NCBI GenBank assembly: GCA_002633025.1
Contig: NMRB01001287.1
Coordinates: forward strand, 41,409-105,408
DNA from: Notospermus geniculatus
Taxonomy: Eukaryota; Nemertea; Pilidiophora; Heteronemertea; Lineidae
Direction: 5' to 3'
DNA length: 64,000 nt
Below, in pieces: positions 1-10,379 of this stretch (the stretch's first letter is position 1; each line of letters begins with the position of its first letter). The position numbers and the translations under genes were made by a program. The notes under the pieces were generated by a model that saw only the letters and a list, made by a program, of their open reading frames with translations, had not been told where the DNA came from and did no database searches.

Positions 1-639
1 CCCCCCCCCCCCACCAGTCAACTTAATGACATTTTTCTGATAGCTATATGTATGAACTTTTATTTTAAGGATGTTAACATTGAATCCTCAGGGATGAACT
101 TAGCCTACCGGAGTGATTTTTGTATGGCCTACCTGCAATTTTCAGGTCTCTACTTTTGGGGTAGGGGAAATTAAAATGGCTCTAACTCAGCAACCCTTAG
201 TGCTATGGCAACAAAATACCCCTCATATTAAAGGTCTTGGAAAGCCCTTTCCGGTGATATAAGATATCTCGATCACTGGAGGTCAAAAGGTCACGAATTT
301 TGATGGTGCTTAAAATCCGACATATATTATGCCTATTAAAATGATCGGTGTGGCATGGAATTCCAAAATAATCCCTGTTAACACATTTCAACATGCACTT
401 TACGCTTCCTCTTGCATATTTCACCCACCCATGTTCAATTATTCTGCAAACATTTCTGTCTGTGATGAATGAAAAAGGGTCAAATTTCGATAATGTCCAA
501 AATGACTGTCCAGTCCAGTTGATATATGAAAAATACACCCTGAAGCCCCCAAAACTTGCTGCAAACGGTTTTTTTCACTTGATTCAGCATTAGGTGTACT
601 TTCTGATATTCTAAAAGCCTACCAAAATCCAAGCCGCGA
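1..639. other. Intergenic, no gene seen
   Basis: Starts with a 12-base C run followed by AT-rich unique-looking sequence. Short open frames on both strands have no recognisable domain, no splice-site framing and no similarity to each other. I see nothing functional here. Confidence 0.5.
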
Positions 640-1165
640 AAAGTGTTTTTTTCAAGATGGCGTCCAAGATGGCCGCCAAAACCTCAAAATAGCCATACGT
701 CAGTAACTGTTCACTCAAACTTGATGATCTTGGTGTCTATCCCCAGGTTTTTGGGGTCAAGGAATTCATCAAGGCCATTTTGAATGCCATTTGACCATTA
801 CATAACAGGAAAATCCAATATGGCGTGTAAGATGGCGGCCAAAACTAGTAACCATAGGTCAGTAACTATTCACACAAATGTGGTGATCTTGAAGTCTATT
901 CCTAGGTTTACTGGGCCTAGGAATTCATTCGGACCACATAGAATTACTTTAGACCATTACATAATTTGGAAAATCCAATATGGCGTCCAAAATCGCTGCC
1001 AGACCCACCACCAAATAGCCATGTCAGAAACTATTGACACAAATTTGGTGATCTTGGTGTCGATCCATGTGTTGTTGTAGTCTACAAATTCGCTAATATC
1101 ACTTACAATTCACAATTATATTGAGCAATTCCATCACAATAAAATTCAATATGGCGGCCAATGCT
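640..1165. repeat. Tandem repeat, about 160-bp unit, ~3 copies
   Basis: The phrase AATATGGCG(T/G)CCAAGATGGC and a following block with GGTGATCTTGGTGTCTAT recur at about 655, 820, 977 and 1148, giving a degenerate unit of about 157-172 bp. Each unit also carries GACCATTACATAA before the next start. The copies are clearly diverged, so this is an old array. Confidence 0.75.
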
Positions 1166-1831
1166 TGACGCAAGGACCCTGAACGCCGCGGAGCGGCAAA
1201 TGCGCGAAGCGCGACAAAACACTGAGGCGGGTCACATCGATTCATACCACCTTCGAGACGAAATCTGACCGCCTGACCAAAAACTGCTGAAATGGTCTTC
1301 TATGCGGTTTGAAGGCGAAATTTCTTAATAGAGGCCTGCGGAAGGTTATTCAACGCTGTTCAAGTCGGGTGGGTCTTTCAAAGCTATTGTAAAATATGAT
1401 TTACAGGCGAAAAATAACCCCCAAAAAATATTGTCGTATACGTCATTGAATGAGGAACCCGCGTGCCGTTTATCCCGACAGGTCGGTGCAGCGATCGATG
1501 AGACCGAACCGACGTCATTGACGTCGTTTTATGTGTTGACGTTGCGTCATGAAAAAATCTGCTGTACATTTTTCTGCAGGAAACAATGAGATAAAGACGT
1601 TGCCGTTATCGCCATCCTACCTCTTTATTTTAAAGAAAAAAGCAAAGAAATTGCAGAAATTTTTATACGCGACAAGATGGTGTAAATTTTAATGTCATGC
1701 GACCGAAAAAATAGGGTTTATTTCACGCCAGAAGTTAATGGAAATGACTGGAAATCACGTTGAAAAAAGAAACTTCGGTCACATCGATCGCAGCGCCACG
1801 TCGTGACGTTAGTTCGTCCGGTCCCTCATTG
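1166..1831. other. Intergenic, no gene seen
   Basis: Mixed-composition sequence with no convincing coding frame, no paired inverted repeat and no tandem structure that I can support. It ends at the TATA-led repeated module starting at 1832. Confidence 0.4.
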
Positions 1832-1903
1832 AGATATAAAGTATCCTCACTGGCGTCCGTCAGGCGCATGCCGTGTTGTATTCAGATTGGGGAGAACGAA
1901 CTA
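1832..1903 (+). repeat. TATA-led 70-bp module, copy 1
   Basis: A block beginning ATATAAAGTATCCTCACTGG and ending GGGGAGAACGAACTA is repeated almost exactly at 2412-2481, but the sequences upstream of the two copies are unrelated. The TATAAA word followed by about 70 conserved bases resembles a core promoter or the start of a mobile element; that is inference. Copy 1 is followed by a TA and a pogo-like terminal repeat. Confidence 0.6.
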
Positions 1904-2324
1904 CAGTAGAATCCGCGTAAGTCGTCACCGTCTAAGTCGGATTTTTTGTAACTCGTCGATAAAACGAAAGTCCCGATTTTCTGTAACGTCATTTCCATTA
2001 AAACAAGAATCCTAAGTCGTCAAACATAAGTCGTCAAATCGCCTAAGTCGTCGCACAATGACGAGTCCCGTGTAACAGAAATTGCAGGTAATTCCTTTCT
2101 CTAAGTCGTCACACATAATGATTTCGTTCCCGGACGGTGGACGTCATAAGTAAGTTCAGCTCCACCCCCAGCACGGTCCTTTTTCCCATAATTTCGGCAG
2201 AAAGATTGATGGAGAGGGGGTTCCCTGTGATTGTCTTGCTGTTCCATCGCAGACGCAGATAATTATCTCTGTATCTTATATCGTCATTTTGCCGACATAC
2301 AATCATAAGTCGTCAAAATGACGA
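1904..2324. mobile_element. Pogo/Tigger-like element fragment (left end)
   Basis: After the dinucleotide TA at 1902-1903 the sequence reads CAGTAGAATCCGCGTAAGTC, close to the CAGTAGAA-type termini of pogo/Tigger elements, and the word CTAAGTCGTC then recurs at several places up to 2320. The expected right terminus is not seen before the N at 2325, so the element is truncated or its end lies in the gap. No transposase frame is present. Confidence 0.5.
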
Positions 2325-2341
2325 NCGCCATCTCTCATCCC

Positions 2342-2412
2342 CTCGAGCATTCCAAAGCCAACTGAGGAATAGTGAACAATCACGTGTGCACCTGACGTCA
2401 CCAGTTAGGATA
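2342..2412 (+). repeat. Upstream module, copy 1 (second copy 4824-4893)
   Basis: The block from CTCGAGCATTCCAAAGCC to GACGTCACCAGTTAGGATA recurs almost exactly at 4824-4893. It contains a CACGTG E-box-like word and a TGACGTCA-like CRE word. Here it runs straight into the TATA-led module at 2412; at 4893 it runs into different sequence. Confidence 0.65.
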
Positions 2413-2481
2413 TATAAAGTATCCTCACTGGCGTCCGTCAGGCGCATGCCGTGTTGTATTCAGATTGGGGAGAACGAACTA
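2412..2481 (+). repeat. TATA-led 70-bp module, copy 2
   Basis: Second copy of the 1832-1903 block, again opening with ATATAAAGTATCC and ending GGAGAACGAACTA. Unlike copy 1 it is preceded by the CRE/E-box module and followed by GTTCTCCCAACAC, with no pogo-like element. Confidence 0.65.
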
Positions 2482-2499
2482 GTTCTCCCAACACTCGCG

Positions 2500-2735
2500 T
2501 TCCTCTTCGGGACACCTGCAGCATTCCGTGTTTCCATATTATTGAGACCACCACTCCTAAATCGCCCCAACCTCATCCCCAACCTTATTCCTGGGCGAGG
2601 TCAAGCGAAGCTTGACTTCGCCCAGGACTCATCCCCATCCTCAACCTGGGCGAGGTCAAGCGAAGCTTGACCTCGCCCAGAACTCCCCAATCTCAATAAT
2701 ATAAAGACACACGGAAAATGCTGCAGTCCCTGCAA
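2500..2735. repeat. Inverted repeat with GCGAGGTCAAGC palindromes
   Basis: The left arm around 2505-2547 (CCTGCAGCATTCCGTGT ... ATTATTGAGA) pairs with the right arm around 2691-2730 (TCTCAATAATATAAAGACAC ... GCTGCAG). The centre holds two imperfect palindromes, each reading CTGGGCGAGGTCAAGC then GCTTGACYTCGCCCAG. This is a foldback structure with no coding content. Confidence 0.6.
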
Positions 2736-2739
2736 ACAA

Positions 2740-3680
2740 TGTTTGAGTCTCAGACAGGAGATACGGGCGCCACCCTGGTAGGACGCCGCTTGTAAAAGAA
2801 TCGAAGTCAACTTTTAATCGTTCTGATTCCGGGGATGTTGTAACCTCATCGTTCGCTCACGAATAGAAAGTACACGTAACTAAGTAGGCGTACCTGTAAC
2901 ATCAGATCGCAAGTGCGGCGGAACCTCTACCAGGGTGGCGGCCCCCACTCCCGTCTGCAGGGCTCAGATGTCCCGGCAAGACAGTCATGGAAGAAGCCAC
3001 CATGGAAGCAAGTCATGGAAGAAGCCACCATGGAAGAAATACCTACATGTATAATCTTCATATTAATCCAACTACCCAAAATTCTGTCAAACACGTTGGG
3101 GCTTAGACAGGAGCTATGGGCCCCACCCTGGTAGGAAGTCGCTTTCACAGGAATCGATGCAGACCTCCACAGATAGTTCTTATTCCGGAAAACCGTGCCA
3201 CCTCGTCATTCGCCCACAAACAGAGGTAACTTTGTATGTAAGTGATATCCAGATCACCAAATGCGGCTGGTCCTCTACCAGGGCGGCGCCCCCACTCCCG
3301 TCTGCAGGGCTCAGATGTCCCGGCAAGACAGTCATGGAAGAAACCACCATGGAAGAAACCATAAACCTTCATATTAATCCAGCTACCCAAAATTCTCTCA
3401 GACACGTTGAGGCTTAGACAGGAGCTAGCAATGGGCTCCACCCTGGTAGGAAGCCGCTTCCACAGGAATCAATGCCGACCTCCACAGGTATTTGTTATTT
3501 CGGAGGACCGTGCCCCCTCCTCGTTCGCCCCCGAACAGAAATAACTTGTAAGAGTCTAGAGATATCGAGATCATGAAAACGCGGCTGGTCTACCAGAGTG
3601 GTGCCCCCCACTCCCGTCTGCAGGGCTCAGATGACCCAACGAGACAGTCATGGAAGAAAACCACCGTGGAAAAAACCACT
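2740..3680. repeat. Tandem repeat, about 317-346 bp unit, ~3 copies
   Basis: The string CACTCCCGTCTGCAGGGCTC recurs near 2947, 3293 and 3609. Between these lie repeated blocks containing AAGACAGTCATGGAAGAA, ATATTAATCCA, CACCCTGGTAGGA and CTTATTCCGGA. The open frames seen across it on both strands are a by-product of the repeat and differ between units, so I do not call a gene. Confidence 0.75.
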
Positions 3681-4308
3681 TATACCTTGCCTTGAAATAG
3701 AGCAAGTTGCACCATGTGACTGATGATCAGACCACATTGCATGCCCCGCTTGGGTTGTCATTCGTGGCCTTTCCAAAGGCAAATTCATACAAGCATAGCT
3801 CATGACCAACGGCCCGTGACGCCAATTCAAAGCATTGCCATAATTACCCAGTCCCAACACTAATCCGTAATCCGTAAACTCTTTATAACTTAATACCCTT
3901 TCACTGGAACACACCCTATGTGTGTGTAAACCTGCATGTATTGATTGCGAGTACTCGTGCTGCACTATCCCTTCTTAGTAGTTCCCTCCCTGATGGTCCT
4001 TACGACCCCAACTATTGACTGGGTTTCCACTATACATGTACATGTCCGGGCTACATGTATACCGATGTCTCAGGCCATGTCTCACAAGACCCATTGACGA
4101 CCCCCACGGACCACGGGAAGGCCCTACCAGGGGTCTCGGCCTATCTCCACTCCCAGAAGCTTGTTGGCACCAACTACTGTACCCTCCACTGCGTCATCAA
4201 ATCTTCGGCCTTTCTCAAGTAGTTTACCGGGTCACATTAACGACCACTGCGTCAATCTTCGGCCTATCCCAGCAGTAGCCTACACCTACGGCCTATCTCG
4301 ACAAATTA
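3681..4308. other. Intergenic, no gene seen
   Basis: No domain-bearing frame, paired repeat or RNA gene is apparent between the ~330-bp array and the 62-bp array. Confidence 0.4.
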
Positions 4309-4309
4309 A

Positions 4310-4640
4310 GCCTCCCGGCATAACATCTCGCATAAGATCACCCAGCAATGCGACCGCGCACTATCTCGAAAGATCAGGCCTCCCGCCGTCAAATTCGCAA
4401 AGATCACCCAGCAATGCGACTTCTCCTATCTCGAAGTATTCCCGGCATCACACATTCGCAAAGATCACCCAGCAATGCGACTTCGGCCTATCTCTAAAGA
4501 TTACCGGCATCAAAAATTCGCAAAGATCACCCAGCAATGCGACTTCGGCCTATCTTGAAAGATTACCGGCATCAAAAATTCGCAAAGATCACCCAGCAAT
4601 GCGACTTCGGCCTATCTCGAAAGATTACCGGCATTAAATC
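4310..4640. repeat. Minisatellite, 62-bp unit, five copies
   Basis: The core CGCAAAGATCACCCAGCAAT starts at 4396, 4457, 4519 and 4581 (spacing 61, 62, 62), with a diverged first copy at 4329. Each unit continues with GCGACTTCGGCCTATCTCGA and GATTACCGGCAT. There are no unique spacers, so it is a minisatellite and not a CRISPR-like array. A frame of 158 codons runs through part of it only because 62 is not a multiple of three and stops happen to be absent. Confidence 0.85.
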
Positions 4641-5180
4641 AATATAAAAATCGGCATCCCTTACCACAATCCCGGCAGACAGACCGCACACCTCTGTACA
4701 AGAATGTTAACATGTACAGTGGGCGAACAGGCCACACTCCCCTGTGCATGAGTGTGACATGCACAGTGGGCGAGCGGTCCGCCCGCCCGGCCGACGAAGG
4801 CGAACCGGTGAGCGTCCGTCCTGCTCGAGATTCCAAAGCCAACTGAGGAATAGTGAACAATCACGTGTGCACCTGACGTCACCAGTTAGGATAACTATAT
4901 ATTCATGAGCTCGCCGAAGGGCTTCCGAAGTGTGCAGAAGAACGCTCGGAACCTGTCATTGTTTCCAAAGCATCAGTCAGACGGATTATTCATGTAATGC
5001 TTGCCTAGTAAGGTAGGTTACAATGGAGCTGAGCGTTGTTTTAAGAAATAACGAGGGCATGCCAAAAATCATTAAATTCGTTACCTACTTAGTTCCGCCC
5101 AATCTATTCCTTATGAGCCGATTAAATTGTGAATTAGGCCATCGCCGCATTTGCATTGCTAAATATTCCCCGTTGTCAGG
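4641..5180. other. Intergenic with second copy of upstream module
   Basis: Contains the 4824-4893 copy of the CRE/E-box module also found at 2342-2412. A short direct repeat (CATGTACAGTGGGCGA / CATGCACAGTGGGCGA, near 4710 and 4752) is also present. No gene is evident. Confidence 0.45.
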
Positions 5181-5275
5181 GCGAGCCCGGTAGCCCAGTG
5201 GTTACAGCATGGGTATAATGAATGGTTTCCGACATCAGTGGGGTCGAGTCCGGTTGGAGGAAAAAACATTTTCTC
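5181..5275 (+). mobile_element. tRNA-derived SINE head
   Basis: The segment has an RNA polymerase III A-box-like word (TAGCCCAGTGGTT, 5191-5203) and a B-box-like word (GGGTCGAGTCC, 5241-5251) at tRNA-like spacing, then an A-rich stretch. It does not fold into an obviously intact tRNA with paired acceptor arms, so I read it as a SINE 5' end rather than a working tRNA. No target duplication could be fixed. Confidence 0.55.
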
Positions 5276-6190
5276 CCCATTTTTTTCTTTCATGTACGTT
5301 TTCTGTGCTTGTCCCGCTATTATTATTATTTTTTTCTTTCCCCTGCCCCAAACCGCAGCAACTCCACTCTCGCTGCATGATCTGACACCACAAAACCTCA
5401 CTTCGAGAACCCTGTCGCCATCAGGCGTGGTATATGGCTAAACACGTAGACACCTCTACTCACACTCGACAGCTATAGTAGCTGTCGGGTGTGAGGAGAG
5501 GTCCACATTGCCCTCTTCCAACATGATGCCCAGCCAACACTGGTCCACCGCCCCCTGTTCCCATCATTCTGGATCCAGTGTGTTTTGTTGGTAAGGAGAC
5601 CAGTCGAATCCCCAAGTCAGAGGAATTCATTGTCACATACATGATTTAGAATGTTGCTTTAATCGTCACTATCGTCGTTGTCGTCCTCAACATCTTGGTT
5701 GTTTGGATTACCAGAATATTTTCCGTTTGACATGGGCCACATGCTGCAGAACAAGGCAGTCCATAATGTCTACACCTGCATCAGGAGGTCTTACAATCTG
5801 TTGAGCATGTTGAGCAGTTACCATGGACAATCTTCGAAAGTTTGTCAGGGTCAGCATTTTTCATTTCATGACAATGTTGACGGGAGGTAGATTGTCTGTT
5901 CCACTTACCCAATATTTCTCAAGGCCAGAGGTCAAGGTCACAGTCAACCGTCACAGATAACATGAGACGTCACAGTCAACCGTCACAGTCAACCGTCACA
6001 GATAACATAAGTCAGAACATGTTGATGGAGGACGCCCGATACCTTCACCTACACCTAGGTTATCAAGGATGACCTTTCAGATTACGCAATGACCTTCAAG
6101 GTCAAGGTCAATGTCGAACAGTTCTAAAGTACAAATCTGTTCAGAATTTCAGGAGACAACTAGTTAGAAGCCTGAAGTAACCTTCTCATA
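5276..6190. other. Intergenic with short repeats
   Basis: No gene. The interval 5935-6005 has several copies of CAGTCAACCGTCACAG and CAGATAACAT in tandem and interleaved. An imperfect hairpin lies near 5460-5495 (CACTCGACAGCTATAGTAGC / GCTGTCGGGTGTGAG). The retrotransposon begins at 6191. Confidence 0.45.
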
Positions 6191-6657
6191 TTAGGCTGCC
6201 TCCTTAACAGCTGCTTCAGCTGCACCATTGGATTGTGTATGGGTAGGGCTGTGATCGAAACCGTACTCTCTGGCAAAATCGGCGAACTCTTTTGAATCGA
6301 ACTGAGGACCGTTGTCCGATCTCATGACCTGTGGAATACCCCATTTAGCAAACATCGTTTTGATCTTCCCGATGACAGAAGAACCAGTGGCCGATTTTCC
6401 AAGCTGCACAATTTCGATATACCTGGAGAAATAGTCTGTGACGACTAGATAGTTCTGTTGTTTTACCATACATAGGTCAGCTCCGAGGCACTCCCAAGCT
6501 TGTTTAGGCATCTCAGTAGTCATGAGAGGTTCCCTCCTTTGTCTGGGCTTGTGTTCACGACAGAATTCACAGTTTCCGACCTTCTCTTTTATGTCGAGAC
6601 TAATACCAGGCCACCAGATGCACGTCTTGGCACGTTCGCGACTCTTAAGCTGTGTTC
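6191..6657 (-). pseudogene. Integrase core, retrotransposon fragment
   Basis: This is the catalytic part of a retroelement DDE integrase. Visible landmarks are LGADL (first Asp), RSDNGPQFDS (second Asp) and THTQSNGAAE (catalytic Glu). Upstream, toward 6657, are the CEFC pair of the HHCC zinc finger and a TCIWWPG motif. A stop follows AAVKEAA at 6191, so the C-terminal domain is missing. The MITE at 6658-6927 separates this part from the His half of the zinc finger. Confidence 0.85.
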
Positions 6658-6927
6658 ACACTGAAACCGACTTGAAAGCGTTTTCCGTAAAACGTTTTAC
6701 GGACAACGCTTTCGACCAAAAACGACTGTGCCACACTAGTCGTCAAAGCGTTTTCAAAACGGTTGTCACGCCCGAATGACGTCGAGTCGTTTTGAAACCA
6801 CTTCTGGAACCGTTTTCGTTAAAACGCTTTCAAACCGTTTTAAGAGGGCTCTAGTGTGGCACCCTAAACCGTTTTAACATCTTAAAACGTTTTCAAACCG
6901 TTTTAAAAGCTCAGTGTGAACGCAGCT
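6658..6927. mobile_element. PIF/Harbinger-type MITE in the integrase
   Basis: A 270-bp element has terminal inverted repeats AGCTGTGTTCACACTGA / TCAGTGTGAACGCAGCT and is flanked by TTA duplications (6655-6657 and 6928-6930), the 3-bp target typical of PIF/Harbinger. The interior is made almost wholly of GTTTTAAAACG-like words in both orientations. It has no coding capacity. It lies inside the integrase zinc-finger coding region, so it is younger than the retrotransposon. Confidence 0.85.
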
Positions 6928-6930
6928 TTA

Positions 6931-7990
6931 GTGATCCCCATGTGTCCTTCATGTATCCTGTTCAACATCTCGGGTCTGAGGCTTTCTGGGATAGCAATGC
7001 GATCATCATACACCACGATTCCATCAGATACGGACAGTCGGTTTCTTGCTTCGTAAAATGCCTTCAGATCAACGGGTACATCTTTAGCGTACTCAGGCCA
7101 CCCTCCAATGGTAAAGTTGAGGACTCGACTCACGACGGCATCTCGTTCGGTGACTGACCGAATATCAGCCAACTTGTTTGCTGAAACATTCCATCCCATC
7201 TCGATAGCTCCTACATATGCTTCTACGTCATTCGCAAGTTCCTCCGCCTGAGTATCTCTAAACTCATGTCGAATTGGACTCCTTGACAATGCGTCAGCCA
7301 CGACTAACGTCTTCCCTGGGACGTGCTCCAACCGGGCATTGAACCTCATCATCCTGATAAGCAGACGTTGGCATCTCAATGGAGCTTGGTCAAGGTTACG
7401 ATCGTTCATTAACGGGACCAAGGGTTTGTGATCCGTCAGCACCCGGAACGAATCAAGACCAGACAAGTACTGCGAGAATTTTTCACAGGTCCAAACAGTT
7501 GCCAGCGCCTCTTTCTCGATCTGGGCATAACGCTTTTCAGCTTCATTGAGAGTTCTTGATGCGAATGCGATAGGGACAATTCCTTTTCCGTGGTCTTGCA
7601 TCAGGACACCACCTAGGCCATAACTGCTAGCATCCGCGCTTACAGTTGTTGGCTTGCTAGGATCATAAAAGGAAAGGACTGGTGCATTACAAATGCGTTC
7701 CTTGACTTCATTGAAGGCTTCTTGTTTTTCTCCCCAGATCCACTCAATATCTTTCTTTAGAAGATCCGACATCGGTTTTGCAATATTTGACAAATGGTTG
7801 ACAAATCTCCCGAGATAGTTCATCATCCCGAGAATGCGTTTTAGCTCAGTCACTGAGGTTGGAGGTTTCAAATCGTTAATGGCCTTCACCTTGTCTGCAG
7901 ATGGGCAAACTCCGTCCCCGCGGAAGAAATGTCCTACGTAATCAAGTTCAGGCATATTGAACTGGCACTTAGGTCTGTTCAGCTTTAGAC
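6931..7990 (-). pseudogene. Reverse transcriptase end, RNase H, integrase start
   Basis: This frame covers the end of the reverse transcriptase (the thumb-like LKRILGMMNYLGRF), the RNase H domain (SADASSYGLGGV, TDHKPLVPLM, ADALSRSP) and the first half of the integrase zinc finger (HEGHMG) right up to the MITE. It is out of frame with the upstream pol part because of an indel close to 7993. Order and motifs are those of Ty3/gypsy pol. Confidence 0.88.
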
Positions 7991-9327
7991 CAGATTTTTC
8001 TCAATAGTGTCTAGCACTTTCTTCAGCCGCTCATCGTGTTCTTCTTGTGTTGCACCAAAGATTAGGATATCATCCATCCAGATCACGACCCCTTCATGGT
8101 CTGCCAAAAGCTCGTTCATCTTCCGCTGGAAAATCTCGGGAGCAGATGTGATTCCGAACGGCAGTCTTTTAAAACAAGACCGTCCGAAAGGAGTCATAAA
8201 AGTCGTCAGCTTCTCGCTCTCCTCGTCAAGTGGGATTGCCCAAAAACCACTGCTAGCGTCTAGCTTCGAGAAAACTTTCGCTCCCTTGAGTTTAGGTAAG
8301 ACCTCGTCTAATGTCGGTAATTGGTACTTCTCCCGGACGACGGATTTGTTCAGCTTTTTCAGGTCGACGCATACTCTGATTTTTCCGTTTTTCTTCACCA
8401 CCGGGACCATAGGCGCACACCATTCCGTTGGTTCCGTTACCCGCTTAATAACGTTGATCCTTTCCATGCGTTCAAGTTCGGCTTTAACTTTCGGAAGGAT
8501 TGGTATAGGAATTCGTCTGGCCGTGTTCACACTGTAGGGTTCAGCTCCATCTTTCACTGGATCGCACTTCAGATGTCCCAAGTCCCGGAAGACATCTTTG
8601 CTACACTTAACTTCACCAATCGACGTGGTAAGTTTGATCAAACCCATACTAACAGCGGACTGTCTACCCAGCAAATTTGATCCACCGGGTATTACGTACA
8701 TCTTGATTTTATGGCGTTTCATGGCCAGCACGGTCTCTGCGGTAAATGTTCCCATACATTCAAGCTTACTTCCGACACTCTTGAGATGTGCCCCCGTAGG
8801 CGTCAATTTCGGTACAGGATTTAGCGTCCTGTAGGTAGACTCGGACATAACGGATAAATGTACGTCCGCACCCGAATCAATCTTGAACGTTATTGGCTTC
8901 TTGGCTGTCTTCATCTTCAGGTTAACGTTCCATGCTTGTGCACCATCATCTTTGTCAACGGCTCCCAGGAAAACGTACTCATCATCATCATCTAGGCCTA
9001 TCTCATTGACATTCTTGCTACGACAACATTTAGCATAATGTCCCACTTTACCACACTTGTGACATTTCGAACCTTTCGCTGGACAGCGATTATCACCATG
9101 AGCTAGACCACATCTTCCACACTTCTCATTCCACGACTCATGAGAATTTCCTCCTGCTTGTTGTTTACCTTTATGCTTGAATCCGCCTTTCTTAGGTTTG
9201 GAATTCGGTCTGGTAGGGTCCCTGCGTTTGGCTTGGCGCCCACGAACTTCACTCACCGACACTGTCGGGTTGGACTGCTGCTCTGTAATAAGGTCTTGTA
9301 CCATCTCAAGCTGTTTAGCAAGGCGTA
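7985..9327 (-). pseudogene. Gag zinc knuckle, protease and RT part of the retroelement
   Basis: From the N-terminal side: two Cys/His knuckles (CGRCGLAHGDNRC and CHKCGKVGHYAKCC), an aspartic protease motif (FKIDSGADVHL) and a reverse transcriptase with FSKLDASSGFW, LPFG and the catalytic WMDDILIF. The frame stops just after EKNLV at 7985. The sequence resumes in another frame in the neighbouring piece, so a small indel has broken pol there. The 5' side is interrupted by the TA-flanked MITE at 9328-9566. Confidence 0.9.
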
Positions 9328-9566
9328 AGGCAAAGTGGGGTAATAGTAGCCCCCGGGTAATAGTAGCCCCTAGCAATTACGGCACCATGTTTCTATCTGT
9401 TGGGAATACATTTATGGGGTGTAAATCCCACAAGTTAGCTGTACATTGGCTACCATTCTCCTGTACAAAGCCCAGTTCTTGGGTCCAATGATAAGGTCAG
9501 TGTCCTGAGCTTTATCCAGGCTAGGGGCTACTATTGCCCGGGGGCTACTATTACCCCACTTTGCCT
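9328..9566. mobile_element. TA-flanked foldback MITE in gag
   Basis: A 239-bp element has ~45-bp terminal inverted repeats starting AGGCAAAGTGGGGTAATAG and ending CTACTATTACCCCACTTTGC(CT). It is flanked by TA at 9326-9327 and 9567-9568, the target preference of Tc1/mariner-class elements. There is no transposase. It sits within the gag coding region and so post-dates the retrotransposon. Confidence 0.85.
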
Positions 9567-9568
9567 TA

Positions 9569-10160
9569 TAGCTTCCTCTAACGTAAGCTGAGCTTTTAAC
9601 TGGAGGTCCCTCGAGAGATTTTTATCCCTCATTCCGACAACCAGCTTGTCGCGGATGTGTTCATCCCGCAACCTTTCAAAAATCGCAGTGCTCAGAAAGA
9701 TCATATAAACTTCTTACAAATTCCTCAATGCTTTCCCCCTCTTTTTGTTCGCGTTGGTAGAAGATAGCTCTCTGGTGAATGACATTGCGCTTGGGAATGA
9801 AGTGTTCATCAAACTTCTTCATGACGGTATCAAAAATCAACTCTGGATTTTCCACTCCCTGGACTGGTTCAAACGTAAATGACTTGTAAATGGTCTCCGC
9901 CTGTATACCCATCGCATACAGCAAAGTGTTTGTCTGCACATCGTCTGTATCCTTGATCAGACCGATAGCACAGGGTACTTCATGAACCGTTGCTTCCAAT
10001 CCGGCCACCCCGACGGCCTGGAAAAGTCTAAATTTTCCGGAGGGTTGAACTTCGGCGGCATCCTGACGTGCTCCTACCACTTCAACTCCTTTTTGGAACA
10101 AAATCTTGTTAAAATATCAATTTTCTCTGGTATTTTAAACTGTTTTAACCGCTGCCACCC
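9569..10160 (-). pseudogene. Gag remnant of the retroelement
   Basis: The segment between the leader and the zinc knuckles encodes a gag-like capsid region (FIPKRNVIHQRAIFYQ, EESIEEFVRSLYDL, then RDKLV further on in another frame). At least two frameshifts are apparent, near 9970 and near 9690, because the recognisable gag reading changes frame there. Just downstream of the LTR, TGGCAGCGG (minus strand, 10157 downward) could be a primer-binding site. Confidence 0.7.
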
Positions 10161-10379
10161 TGATTAAGAACCGAGCCGAACGCTGGTTGCGATTCAACTG
10201 ATGCAGACGCTTTTATTCAGATCATGATGTCAACAATACATGAACGATGACGTTGGTCATCGACGACACGCAGAACCGTGACGCGGCGTAGTTAAGTGGT
10301 TCAACGCAAGTGGCGCTGAATGATAAACGCATTATCATTACAAAATGGTCCATGGACCATGTGTTCACCCCCTTGGACA
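10161..10379 (-). mobile_element. Putative 5' LTR of the retroelement
   Basis: On the minus strand the segment runs from TGTCCAAGGGGG at 10379 to TTCTTAATCA at 10161, so it has the TG...CA ends of an LTR. It contains an AATAAA word (CTGAATAAAAGCG) and is followed after three bases by a possible primer-binding site. The partner LTR is not in the window, so the boundaries rest on these features alone. Confidence 0.5.

Larger units (their letters stand above)
6191..10379 (-). mobile_element. Decayed Ty3/gypsy-type LTR retrotransposon
   Basis: Read on the minus strand the order is LTR (10379-10161), gag, zinc knuckles, aspartic protease, reverse transcriptase, RNase H and integrase, which is the Ty3/gypsy order. 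The copy is dead: gag and pol carry frameshifts, two MITEs sit inside it, and the coding sequence stops just after the integrase glutamate region at 6191 with no 3' LTR seen. The proteins look most like the Mag/K02A2.6-like group common in marine invertebrates; that placement is recognition by eye. Confidence 0.9.

Noticed and set aside
4310-4640. CRISPR-like array of regularly spaced repeats
   Set aside because: The whole 62-bp unit repeats with no unique spacers, in a eukaryotic context; it is a minisatellite.
5181-5275. Functional tRNA gene
   Set aside because: Box A and box B words are present but no complete cloverleaf with a paired acceptor stem could be drawn; a SINE head fits better.
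8007-8680. Plus-strand open frames up to 176 codons opposite the retrotransposon
   Set aside because: They are the complement of the reverse transcriptase coding strand and have no domain of their own.
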